Shown piece by piece: positions 44,532-53,230 of a stretch of DNA of 64,000 nt. The position numbers and the translations under genes were made by a program. Under the pieces are notes generated by a model. It was not told the origin of the DNA. It saw nothing but the letters and a program-made list of their open reading frames with translations, and made no database searches. How positions within the stretch are numbered: position 1 is the stretch's first letter; every line of letters begins with the position of its first letter. The stretch is taken from the NCBI RefSeq assembly GCF_000559085.1, contig NZ_JALN02000001.1:3224001-3288000 (forward strand), given 5' to 3'. Origin of the DNA: Mycolicibacterium aromaticivorans JS19b1 = JCM 16368. Lineage in GTDB: Bacteria > Actinomycetota > Actinomycetes > Mycobacteriales > Mycobacteriaceae.

Positions 44532-45380
44532 TCAGACCTTGTAGGCGTCGCGCCAGAAGCCCATCGGGTTGCGCAGTGCCCGCCCGAGTTTCTCTCGCTG
44601 AATCCGGGCGTGCTCTCGCTTGATCTCACGCGCGAAGGGGCCTGGGCCCGCGCTGACATACCCCCATACCACCGCGAAGAAGCCGACGACGTAGGGACGC
44701 CGAAAGATATAGCGGATGCAGTGCAAGACGAAGTAGGGGAACGAGTAACCGGTCCATCGGCATGTCCGGCCATTGCGGTAGCGGCCGTTGATTTCGCCCT
44801 CGCTGGCGCCGACAGCCCGGGTCAAGTGAAAATGCGCATCGGTGTCCACGTATGTCTGCAGCCCCGCCAGGCTGGCCGCCATCTCATCCACCGCGTCGAA
44901 GCCGTGTTCCTCCGGCATCGACTCCGTGGCCCGGTACGCCTCGATCGTGTACAGCTTGACCGAACCCTGAACATGAAACTTCTGCTCGGCCATGCCCTTG
45001 GTCACGACGATGCCGCCCGCGATACCGATCGGGCCCTGAGCTCGCGCCACGATCCTTTCGAGGTAGTCCGGAGCCAGTCGCACATCCGCATCCATCTTCA
45101 TGACGTGCGTATACGGTTTCTTCGGCAGCGCGGTCACGACGCCGTGCCGCCAGGCTTTGAATTCTGAGCCGGTCAGCAGCCCGCCGGAGTTGTCCTTCGC
45201 CAGTATGGTGGCGATGTTGTCGGTGTCGACTTCGCTGAGGCGTTCAGCAGTGCCGTCGGTGCTGCCGTCGTCCACGACGACCCAGTCGAAGTCCTGGAAA
45301 CGCTGCGCCCGAAGGGTTTCGACGAGCCCCGCCACGTTGTCGATCTCATTGTGCATCGGCGTGACGATGAGCAATGTCAT
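44532..45380 (-). CDS. Family 2 glycosyltransferase
   Basis: 282 aa. LLIVTPMHNEIDNVAGLVETL, WVVVDDGSTDGTAERL and MKMDADVRLAPDYLE mark the nucleotide-binding GT-A fold; a mid region GEINGRYRNGRTCRWTGYSFPYF and two short hydrophobic stretches (FFAVVWGYVSAG) near the C terminus suggest membrane association. ATG 45380 behind GAGGTGG. It follows the chain-length ATPase gene on the minus strand and converges on the DUF6492-like gene. Substrate unknown. Confidence 0.87.
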   Translation of the reverse strand: MTLLIVTPMHNEIDNVAGLVETLRAQRFQDFDWVVVDDGSTDGTAERLSEVDTDNIATILAKDNSGGLLTGSEFKAWRHGVVTALPKKPYTHVMKMDADVRLAPDYLERIVARAQGPIGIAGGIVVTKGMAEQKFHVQGSVKLYTIEAYRATESMPEEHGFDAVDEMAASLAGLQTYVDTDAHFHLTRAVGASEGEINGRYRNGRTCRWTGYSFPYFVLHCIRYIFRRPYVVGFFAVVWGYVSAGPGPFAREIKREHARIQREKLGRALRNPMGFWRDAYKV

Positions 45381-45453
45381 AAGACCACCTCACTGACGTA
45401 GCGGCGCGGGAGTCGCACGCGGTCAGTCACTGATGCGTGAAACCGGCGGACGG

Positions 45454-46806
45454 TCAGTCATTGGTTTGACCCTCCTGATCGGCCGGCGCCGACTGCTCGT
45501 CCCGGCGGACTCGCGACAACACAACACCGAGAATCCTAGCGCCGCTGTGACGCAATGAGCGGGTGACTCGTTGCAATTCAGCACGCCGCGTTTTCGCTGC
45601 CTCTGCAACCACCACGACATTCGAGATGTTCTGTGTGAAAAGGGAAGCATCGCTCAAATTGGTGATCGGCGGGGCGTCGACGATCACCACGTCGAAACGC
45701 CCGGCGAGATCCCTCATCAGCTGGCGGAACTTCTCGCCGGCGAGCATCTCACCGACGTCGATGGCACTCCCGCCGCACGGTATGACCGTGAAACCACCCC
45801 AGTGCGCGTCGAACATCGATTCGTCGAGTTCGGTTCTGCCCGAAATCAAATCGGTGATTCCCTGCGTCTGCGGGATGCCGACCTGAGCAGCCAGGCGCCC
45901 TCCCCGGACGTCGGCGTCGATGAAGGTCACTCGATTTCCGGCCTCGGCAAGGGCGCCGGCCACGTTGGCGGCCAGCGTCGTCTTGCCGGCACCTGCCCGG
46001 GGTGAGGTGAAGAGCAGGAAGGGCGGTGTCTCATCCGCGGCATACAAAATGTCGATGGCGATGCGATGAAGTATCGAGCGCAATTCGGGTGACTGCTCCG
46101 TGAACTGCAATACATCCCAGGCCTTCGCGTCACGCACCTTGGGTATCCCGCCAAGATACGGAACATCGAGCGCGGTGACGTCGCGACGACTTCGCACCCT
46201 GGTGTCGAAATTGTCGATGATCAACGCCGCGAACACCCCGGCGACCAACGCGAGCATCACGGCAACGGCAAGGTTCAACAACAAGTTTGGCGACGATTGG
46301 AACAGCGGAATGCCGGCAGGCTGCAGCACCGACACCTGGATCGGGGACTCAGCGGGCACGGTGGCACCTTCGAGGCCGGCCACGGCGCCCGGCATCTCCA
46401 TGGCGATGCGATTGGCGATCGAGGCGGCAGCCGAGCCCGTCCGTGCCGACGCCTGGACGTCGAGAACCGACGTGCCCGTTGGGATCGTGATGTCCAACTG
46501 CTTGGCCAGGTCGGGCACCGTGGTGCCCAGACCGAGCGAGTCGATGACCGGCTGCAGAACCTGGTTGGTCGTCACCAGTTGCGCGTAGGTCTTCATGCGA
46601 CTCGTGAGATACAGGTCGGCAACCTGGCGCGTCTCCATGCCCGTGGTCACGGAGAGGTTGGGGGCGAATACCATTCGGACGCTGGAGGTGTAGGTCGCCG
46701 GTATGAAGAATCCCGCACCGGCCAGCGCCGCACCGACCAGGACGAAAACCGTCAGGAGCACCGGCCAGCGTCGCAATAGCCTACGAAAGTAGCTACGAAG
46801 GTCCAT
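45454..46806 (-). CDS. Wzz/Wzc-like chain-length and ATPase protein without a Tyr tail
   Basis: 450 aa. A short N terminus, helix ~16-36, an extracytoplasmic Wzz domain (37-170), a second helix (~175-198) and a cytoplasmic P-loop domain with Walker A SPRAGAGKTT (268-277), A' FIDADVRGG (295-303) and Walker B VVIVDAPP: the layout of Wzc/CapAB-type regulators of polysaccharide length and export. The C terminus (RVRRDEQSAPADQEGQTND) has no tyrosine, so the usual autophosphorylated Tyr cluster is absent. ATG 46806, preceded by a leader hairpin. Confidence 0.9.
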   Translation of the reverse strand: MDLRSYFRRLLRRWPVLLTVFVLVGAALAGAGFFIPATYTSSVRMVFAPNLSVTTGMETRQVADLYLTSRMKTYAQLVTTNQVLQPVIDSLGLGTTVPDLAKQLDITIPTGTSVLDVQASARTGSAAASIANRIAMEMPGAVAGLEGATVPAESPIQVSVLQPAGIPLFQSSPNLLLNLAVAVMLALVAGVFAALIIDNFDTRVRSRRDVTALDVPYLGGIPKVRDAKAWDVLQFTEQSPELRSILHRIAIDILYAADETPPFLLFTSPRAGAGKTTLAANVAGALAEAGNRVTFIDADVRGGRLAAQVGIPQTQGITDLISGRTELDESMFDAHWGGFTVIPCGGSAIDVGEMLAGEKFRQLMRDLAGRFDVVIVDAPPITNLSDASLFTQNISNVVVVAEAAKTRRAELQRVTRSLRHSGARILGVVLSRVRRDEQSAPADQEGQTND

Positions 46807-47510
46807 ATCCCACCAGACTTGTCGGCACCAGACACCACGAAGCCCGCACGTCAGCGGTGGCCGGCTTCGTGCAGAGACAATAGCGCGACGAATCCGCGCC
46901 GGGTGAAACGGCTACGCAGGTGTCCTGAACGCAGTTCCCCACGAAAGTTATTCGCTCTCTCGTTCACGAATCTGGATCCGCGCATTCGCCGCAATCAGCA
47001 CAAAGTCGCGCGCGCCTGACAATCCCGGAAGTACATTTGGTGCTACGCGCGACACGTTTAGTCCGACATTGACTCCAGCCCCCCGGGCGGGGCCGATGTC
47101 ATCGCTTGCTGTCATGGCAGCGAAGCGACGTACGCCCGAGATCGCGCCCGGCACGGCGCGCGCTGTGGCTCAACAGTTCGTCACGCATGGTGATGACGGT
47201 AGCACCCAACTAATCGCCGGTACCTGGCGAAAGGTGCGGGCGTGCTCTTCCGTGTGCGGTGTGGTGGCAGACCGTGACCCACCCAATCATTGCCCGGTCG
47301 TGGCTAAGTGACCGAGATTTGCCGCCCACGCCCTGCTAGGCTACTGAGCCGGTCAGCGTGTATGGGTTGGAAGACTCGTGAAAGTAGAACTGCGTGAATT
47401 CGATCGGTGCGGCCCGGTTTGCGGCCTCGCAGGACCTCGGCGCGCGGGCGCCCCGTAACGGAAATGGTCGTTCACGCCTCGGGCGTCAGCGCCTGCAACC
47501 AGGAAAGTTC
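46807..47510. other. Long divergent non-coding region, wzc-like (-) / bcsB-like (+)
   Basis: About 700 bp. Three short frames of 66-80 codons are not supported by ribosome sites or codon pattern. Features: a 9-bp perfect hairpin at 46836-46871 (separate entry), CACGAA-containing AT-richer sequence around 46940-46975, and a TAGGCT hexamer at 47337-47342 that may be a -10 for the plus strand. The size and asymmetry suggest a regulated promoter or a small RNA; I cannot identify one. Confidence 0.5.
46836..46871 (-). promoter_or_regulatory. Perfect 9-bp hairpin in the leader of the wzc-like gene
   Basis: CACGAAGCC (46836-46844) and GGCTTCGTG (46863-46871) are exact reverse complements around an 18-nt loop, 30 nt before the wzc-like start. 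In the mRNA it would sit just upstream of the ribosome site; as DNA it could be an operator. Confidence 0.55.
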
Positions 47511-49538
47511 ATGAGCCGGCCAGCTATGGCGCGCAGATTCGCTTGGATGATGGTGCTCGTCCTGCCGATGACGCTGGCGGGATCACTCGCCGGCTCGGCG
47601 TCTGCCGCGCCCGGTGACCCAGGCGATGTGACATTGGTGGATAACGGCCCGAACGCCACCGGCCTCGTGTTGCCGTGGTCTGCTCTGGGCTTGCCTTCCT
47701 CGGTCAGTCTGTTCGGCGAGGGTGCCAGCGGTTACACCGTGGCGCTGCCCGACGGACTGGCTGCTGTGCGGTTGCAAGGAACCGTTCACGCGCCGATCAA
47801 CATCGACGGCGGCTACCTCGAGATCGACGACAGTGAGGGAAAGTTCCTCGGGGCTGTCGACCTGCCCCCGGCGGGCTCCGGCGCGGTGATGACACCGTTC
47901 GATGTCGACATATCGGCGGCGCGGGTGAAGAGCTCCGCGGTCGACCTGTCGTTCACCATCCGCCCGCGCGACGACCGGGACCGATTCTGCCGGCCGCTGC
48001 CGCAACTCCAGATCAGTGATCTCAGAACGGTATTCGCCGGCACGCAGCTTCCCGTGACCACGGTCGCGAACTTCTTCGCGCCGGTGCTGGGCAAGGTCAC
48101 GTTCTACGCGCCGAACGATGCCAGTTCCGCCGAACAGCAGGCGGTGCTGGCACTCACCGCGGCGCTGGGCCGCTACTACTCGACCCAGCCGGTGGCCATC
48201 TCGGTCGTCAGTCAACCGCGGGGCGCGGTACCGCCGCCGACTGCCGGGCTGGACCGGGCGATCGTCGTCGAGAAGGGCGACCCGGGCCTGACGGTGGAAA
48301 ACCCCGGGACACCGAACGCATACCTTCGGGTCTCGGGCGACGGCGACGGACTCTTGAAGCAGGTGTCGCTGGTCTCGACCCAGCTGCAGCCACTCGCGCA
48401 GGCGAGCGCGGTACGCGTCGACCAGGCCGGATCCAGCACAGCTCAAATCGGGGATACCGTGACGTTCTCCCAGTTGAATCTGGGTGACGAAAAGGTCGAT
48501 ACATTCGGGACGAGCAATCTCGAGGTCGGATTCCAGCGGACGCTGTTGGGCCAACGATTCGACAGCGTTCAGGTGCACCTTCTGGCCGACTACACGCCGG
48601 TGGCCGACCGTGCCGCGGCCTCGGTCATGATTCGCTCGTCGAAATCCGTCGTCTATCGAGCGTTGCTGAACAACACCGGCCATCTGGACGCAACATTCAC
48701 GTTGGACAGCTCGGTCCTCGACCAGCAGTGGGTCAATCTGCAGTTCGCTCTGACCTACACGCCGGATCAACCGTGCGGCCCGTTCGTCGCGCCGCTGACC
48801 TTCCAGGTCAGCCCGCAATCAACGCTGACCATGCACCGCGGTGGCGCTCCGCTCGGCGGCTTCGCCGCATTCCCGTCGGAGTTCAGCCCGAAATTCGTGG
48901 TGGCGCTTGACGGTAGTGGCCCCAATCAGCTCGGCTACGCGGCGCGGATCGTGGCCGCGGTGGCGCGGATGAGCAAGACCGAGCTCACGCCTCAGGTTGT
49001 CGACGTTCAGAAGGCCGCATCCGCAACGTCAGGGGCGCTGATCGTGGCCAATTCCGATGCGATCAAAGGAACTCCGCTGACGCCCCCGGTCGGTGCCAAC
49101 GGCTCGACTCTGAACGTGGCGCTGCCGACCCAGCTGCAGCTCAATATCGACAAGGGCCTGGGATCCATTCAGGCTTTTGCCGATCCGTCGCGCAACCGTT
49201 CGGTCATCCTCGTCACGACGACCTCGAACTGGGCGTTGGTAGACCCGCTGTTCAACTATTTCAACGGGCCCAATGGCGATGACTGGACGCAACTCAAGGG
49301 TGACGTGCTCGCCGCAGGAGAATCGGGCAACCCGGTCAACGTCGCAATCCGGCAGGCCGCCGGCGCCGCCGCCGAGCAGACCGTGTCCAGCACGTCCCGC
49401 TGGTCGACGTATGGCTACGTCGTCGGGGGCGTGGTCGCCCTCGTGGCCCTCGTGGCATTCGCCCTGACACTGTTCTTGCGTCGGCGTAGAACCCAGAAGG
49501 AACTCGTCGGTACTGAAGGCACGGGCAATTCCGACTGA
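47511..49538 (+). CDS. BcsB-like secreted membrane-anchored protein (first copy)
   Basis: 675 aa. Signal peptide (MARRFAW, hydrophobic core, ASAA, cleavage near residue 33), a long beta-rich extracytoplasmic part, then one helix near 627-652 ending in FLRRRRTQKE. This is the plan of BcsB, the periplasmic partner of cellulose synthase; segments such as VENPGTPNAYLRVSG and TYTPDQPCGPFVAP recur in the second copy at 54964. The ATG 47511 has AGGAAAG in front; a GTG at 47394 would add 39 residues ahead of the signal peptide. The partner synthase is probably the CESA-like GT2 at 56928, though not adjacent. Confidence 0.8.
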   Translation: MSRPAMARRFAWMMVLVLPMTLAGSLAGSASAAPGDPGDVTLVDNGPNATGLVLPWSALGLPSSVSLFGEGASGYTVALPDGLAAVRLQGTVHAPINIDGGYLEIDDSEGKFLGAVDLPPAGSGAVMTPFDVDISAARVKSSAVDLSFTIRPRDDRDRFCRPLPQLQISDLRTVFAGTQLPVTTVANFFAPVLGKVTFYAPNDASSAEQQAVLALTAALGRYYSTQPVAISVVSQPRGAVPPPTAGLDRAIVVEKGDPGLTVENPGTPNAYLRVSGDGDGLLKQVSLVSTQLQPLAQASAVRVDQAGSSTAQIGDTVTFSQLNLGDEKVDTFGTSNLEVGFQRTLLGQRFDSVQVHLLADYTPVADRAAASVMIRSSKSVVYRALLNNTGHLDATFTLDSSVLDQQWVNLQFALTYTPDQPCGPFVAPLTFQVSPQSTLTMHRGGAPLGGFAAFPSEFSPKFVVALDGSGPNQLGYAARIVAAVARMSKTELTPQVVDVQKAASATSGALIVANSDAIKGTPLTPPVGANGSTLNVALPTQLQLNIDKGLGSIQAFADPSRNRSVILVTTTSNWALVDPLFNYFNGPNGDDWTQLKGDVLAAGESGNPVNVAIRQAAGAAAEQTVSSTSRWSTYGYVVGGVVALVALVAFALTLFLRRRRTQKELVGTEGTGNSD

Positions 49539-49580
49539 CTAAACTCGGCCGAGTCGCACAACCGATAGGGGAGGGCTGCG

Positions 49581-52229
49581 GTGTTGGGGCGGGTTGAACT
49601 CCAGGGACCGCAGTTGACCGTGAGCGCGGTCGGATTCGGGTGCGGCGGCCTGATGCAGTCCCCCTCCCGCAAGGAGCGAATGGCTGTCCTGGGCAGCGCC
49701 GTCGACAATGGGATGACCCATTTCGACACTGCGCGAATGTACGGGCTCGGGATGGCGGAGGCTGAGCTCGGTGCGTTCTTGCGCACCATCGACCGAGACA
49801 GCGTCACCATCGGCACCAAATTCGGCAACGAGATCGGCGGGTTGGCCAGCCGGCTCGCCCGGTTCCAGGCTCCGGCGCGGGCGATCTTGCGAAAGGCGCC
49901 CGCCTTGCGCGCGGCGGTCAAAGGCCGTCAGGCACCGGCCCCGACCCCTCGTACATACGACGCGACCGTTGCCGCGCACAGTCTCGACCAAAGCCTGGCG
50001 GCGCTGGGTGTCGACTACGTGGACATCCTGTTCGTGCACGGCCCGCGGCGTATGGACACCGTGGCCACCGATGAGCTCCGCCAATTTTTCGAGACCGCCC
50101 GTCAACAGGGCAAGATCCGCGCCTGGGGGGTGTCTCAGGACGAGGACCTCGACGTGGATTTCACAGGCCCGTTCGGCCCCGAGGCGGTGGACCAGCTTCG
50201 CGGTGACGTGTTCAGTCCGCCGCCGCGTTCGTCGGATATCACGTTCGGCGTTCTGAACCGGCCGTTCGCGGCACTGTCGGCCGGGCTGCACGGCGACGCC
50301 CGGATGGCGGCCCACTGGCGTGACTCTTTGCAGCTCGACCCACTGGCTCCCGGGGTGTTGGCGAAGCTCATACTCGGATCGGCCACCAGGGCAACGGATT
50401 CCCGCGCGGTTTTGTACAGCACCACCAATCCTGCGCGCGTCGCCGAAGCGGCCGGCGCCATCACATCGCCATACGACGCCGAGACGTTGGCCCGTTTTCT
50501 CGAACTCGCCGAGGAGTTCCGGCACAGCGGCCGGATGGTCCGTAAGACCGAGGACTTCACCGCGGGCACGACGATCAAGACGGACGTCGTTGTCGTCGGC
50601 GCGGGCCCGATCGGTATCTCCACCGCGCTGGAGCTCGCGAAGGCGGGCGTCGAGGTGGCGCTCATCGAAAGCGGCCTGGAACGCACTGATGACGCCGCGC
50701 AGGAGTTGGCGTCTTTCGACTCGCGTCAAGACGATGTCTTCCATGCTCGCAGCGATCTCACGGTTCGCCGCGCGGTGGGCGGTGCATCCGCCTTGTGGGG
50801 CGGCCGTTGTGTCGCGTTCGACCCGATCGACTTCGAGGACCGGCCGCTGACCGCCCAGGCACCGTGGCCGATCACGTCTGCTGATGTCGAGCCCTACATG
50901 CAGCGCGCCTGCGACTGGGCGCAGTGCGGCCAGGCCGCGTTCAACGCGCGCGATGTTCCAGAGCTCGCGCACCGCGACTTGGTCGCCGGGCTTGCCGACG
51001 GTGATGTGCGCACGACTGACCTCGAACGCTGGGCGTTACCGACGCGCTTCGGGCGCGAGTACCGCGATGCGCTGCACGGCACCCCGTCGCTGTCGCTGTG
51101 GACCGGGTTGACCTGCACGGAGATCATGACCGGTGAGAACGGCGACTCCGTTGACCATCTCGTCGTCAAGACGCTCGATGGCAAGGAGGGCAAGGTCGTC
51201 GCCAACGACTACGTCATCGCGACCGGCGGCGTGGAGGCAACCCGGCTGCTGCTGGCGTCCGACCGGCACCACCCGGGCGGGCTGGGTAACGCGGGCGGGC
51301 ACCTCGGGCGGTGGTACATGGCCCACGTGGAGGGGCGATTCGCGCGGGTGAAGTTCAACACCGACAACGTCATCTACGAGCACGAGCGCGACCGCGACGG
51401 AGTTTACGTCCGTCGACGGTTCACCTTCAGCCCGCAGCTGCAGCGCGAGCTCGAAATTCCCAATGCCGCAACCTGGTTGGTCAACCCGCCGATCAGCGAT
51501 CCGGGACACGGAAGTGGGATCCTGTCGGGCGTCTACCTCACTTTGATTTCCCCGGTCGGCCGGTTCCTGCTCGCCGAGGCGATTCGCGAGGCCCACACCA
51601 AGACCCAGGGGCCACCGCAGATCATGGCGCACCTGCGCAACATCGTGCGCGATCTGATCCCGTCGGTCCGGTTCGCGATCACATTTACCTACGCCCGCCT
51701 CATCCGCAAGGGCCGCAAGGCGCCGGGCTTTTTCATCAAGAGCGCCGACAACCGGTACCTGCTCCACTACCACGGCGAGCATCTCCCGCACTGGGAGAGC
51801 CGGGTCGAACTCACCGACGAGCGCGACGCACTCGGCATGCGCAAAGTCCGGACGCATATGCACTTTTCTGATGCCGACTACGAAAGTGCCCGCAAGGCAA
51901 TTGATCTCATCGATGCCCACCTGCGGGCCAACGGTGCGGGAAATGTGGAGTGGCTCACCGACGACCCCGAGGGTTCGGTACGGGAGTTCATGCACGGATT
52001 CGCCGGTTACCATCAAGCCGGGACGACGCGAATGTCCGAAACCGCTGAGGGTGGCGTCGTGGATTCCGACCTCCAGGTGCACGGGGTACGCGGACTGTAC
52101 GTCGCGAGTACCTCGGTGCTCCCCACCTCCAGCCAGGCCAACCCGACGCTCGTCGGGATCGCGCTCGGAGTCCGACTCGCTGACCACCTTGCTGATGCCC
52201 GCAAGGCCGACGCGACTCCGGGCGATTGA
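49581..52229 (+). CDS. Aldo-keto reductase fused to GMC-type FAD oxidoreductase
   Basis: 882 aa. Residues 1 to ~320 are an AKR barrel with the full tetrad D49, Y54, K80 and H153 (FDTARMYG, IGTKFG, LFVHGPR). After a short linker a second enzyme begins at TDVVVVGAGPIGISTALELAKAG (FAD loop 340-345) and ends with GYHQAGTTRM (H811) and SSQANPT (N854), the GMC His/Asn pair. One frame, no internal stop or restart, so a true fusion. It may interconvert alcohol and carbonyl groups on one sugar or lipid substrate. No signal peptide: cytoplasmic. The start is GTG 49581. Confidence 0.87.
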   Translation: MLGRVELQGPQLTVSAVGFGCGGLMQSPSRKERMAVLGSAVDNGMTHFDTARMYGLGMAEAELGAFLRTIDRDSVTIGTKFGNEIGGLASRLARFQAPARAILRKAPALRAAVKGRQAPAPTPRTYDATVAAHSLDQSLAALGVDYVDILFVHGPRRMDTVATDELRQFFETARQQGKIRAWGVSQDEDLDVDFTGPFGPEAVDQLRGDVFSPPPRSSDITFGVLNRPFAALSAGLHGDARMAAHWRDSLQLDPLAPGVLAKLILGSATRATDSRAVLYSTTNPARVAEAAGAITSPYDAETLARFLELAEEFRHSGRMVRKTEDFTAGTTIKTDVVVVGAGPIGISTALELAKAGVEVALIESGLERTDDAAQELASFDSRQDDVFHARSDLTVRRAVGGASALWGGRCVAFDPIDFEDRPLTAQAPWPITSADVEPYMQRACDWAQCGQAAFNARDVPELAHRDLVAGLADGDVRTTDLERWALPTRFGREYRDALHGTPSLSLWTGLTCTEIMTGENGDSVDHLVVKTLDGKEGKVVANDYVIATGGVEATRLLLASDRHHPGGLGNAGGHLGRWYMAHVEGRFARVKFNTDNVIYEHERDRDGVYVRRRFTFSPQLQRELEIPNAATWLVNPPISDPGHGSGILSGVYLTLISPVGRFLLAEAIREAHTKTQGPPQIMAHLRNIVRDLIPSVRFAITFTYARLIRKGRKAPGFFIKSADNRYLLHYHGEHLPHWESRVELTDERDALGMRKVRTHMHFSDADYESARKAIDLIDAHLRANGAGNVEWLTDDPEGSVREFMHGFAGYHQAGTTRMSETAEGGVVDSDLQVHGVRGLYVASTSVLPTSSQANPTLVGIALGVRLADHLADARKADATPGD

Positions 52230-52256
52230 TGTCGGTTTATTTGGAGGGGGTTGTTC

Positions 52257-53222
52257 ATGACTGCTGACAATGCAGTAATGGTCACGGGCAGTGCGGGTTT
52301 CATCGGGAGCGCCCTGGTGTCCCACCTGCGCGAGATCGGCCGACCCGTCGTGGGGATCGACCGTGCCGCCGAGCCGGGCGCCGACTCGTTGCGTCTGGAC
52401 CTGACGACCGTCACCGGGGCTGACCTTCCTCAGCCGTGCCCGCCGACCATCGTCCACCTTGCCGCGCTGTCCAAGGAACCCGGATTTCCGTGGCGGGAGT
52501 ACTTCGCCAACAATGCCGAGGCGACGCGTCGCCTGTGCCGCGCCGCCGATGAAGCAGGCGTGCAGAACATCGTTTTCACCAGTTCGATGATGGCCTTCGC
52601 TGCCGGTCCCTGGCGTCGTAGCGAAAACGATTTCGGGGACGCTGACACTGCTTACGGCGCCAGCAAGCTGCAGGCAGAGGAGATCTTGCGGACGTGGCAG
52701 GCCTCGAAACCGGGACGGCGCCTGCGCATCGTGCGTCCGGGTGTGGTGTTCGGCCCCGGCGACACAGGCAATATGCGGCGGCTGATCCACGGCCTGAGCA
52801 AAGGGCGTTTCGCCTACATCGGCCGCGATGACACGGTGAAAAGCTGTATCTACCTGAAGGATATGGTTCGGCTGCTGGTTCTCCTCACCGAAGACAACGG
52901 GCCGCACGACACGTACCACGCCGTCTATCCGCAGCCGACCACGATCCACGATCACGTCGAGGCCATCAATGCGGCCTGGGGATGGGACCGCCACCCGCGG
53001 ACTGTTCCGTATCGTTTCGCCTTGGCGGCGGCCTCACCGTTCGCGGTGGTCGATCCGACGGGGACGCGTTTCGGCCTGCATCCCAGGCGCATTCAGAAAT
53101 TGCAGTTTGACACCAACATCAGTTCGGAGCGCCTGGCCGATATCGGCTTCACCGCTCAGTATTCGCTTCGCGAGGCCTTCGCTGATTGGCGGCGGGACTG
53201 TGGCGGTGGGTTGCCTCAGTGA
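52257..53222 (+). CDS. Extended SDR, NAD-dependent epimerase/dehydratase
   Basis: 321 aa. VMVTGSAGFIGSALVSHL, VHLAALSKEPG, TSSMMAF, and YGASKLQAEEIL (Tyr-x3-Lys) are the UDP-galactose epimerase-type extended SDR motifs; RPGVVFGPGD follows. ATG 52257 behind TTGGAGGGGG. It probably makes or epimerises a nucleotide sugar, and lies 28 bp after the AKR-GMC fusion gene, so the two are co-transcribed with the first bcsB-like gene. Product unknown. Confidence 0.87.
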   Translation: MTADNAVMVTGSAGFIGSALVSHLREIGRPVVGIDRAAEPGADSLRLDLTTVTGADLPQPCPPTIVHLAALSKEPGFPWREYFANNAEATRRLCRAADEAGVQNIVFTSSMMAFAAGPWRRSENDFGDADTAYGASKLQAEEILRTWQASKPGRRLRIVRPGVVFGPGDTGNMRRLIHGLSKGRFAYIGRDDTVKSCIYLKDMVRLLVLLTEDNGPHDTYHAVYPQPTTIHDHVEAINAAWGWDRHPRTVPYRFALAAASPFAVVDPTGTRFGLHPRRIQKLQFDTNISSERLADIGFTAQYSLREAFADWRRDCGGGLPQ

Positions 53223-53230
53223 GTGGTACC

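Noticed and set aside
46819..47311. Three short frames in the wzc/bcsB intergenic region
   Set aside because: No ribosome sites, no hydrophobic or domain pattern, and they overlap one another on both strands.
47394..47510. Upstream GTG start for the first BcsB-like protein
   Set aside because: It would place 39 Arg/Gly-rich residues before a signal peptide; ATG 47511 has AGGAAAG and a clean signal sequence.
51036..52994. 652-codon minus-strand frame across the AKR-GMC and epimerase genes
   Set aside because: Antisense shadow of two well-defined enzymes; no ribosome site or motif.
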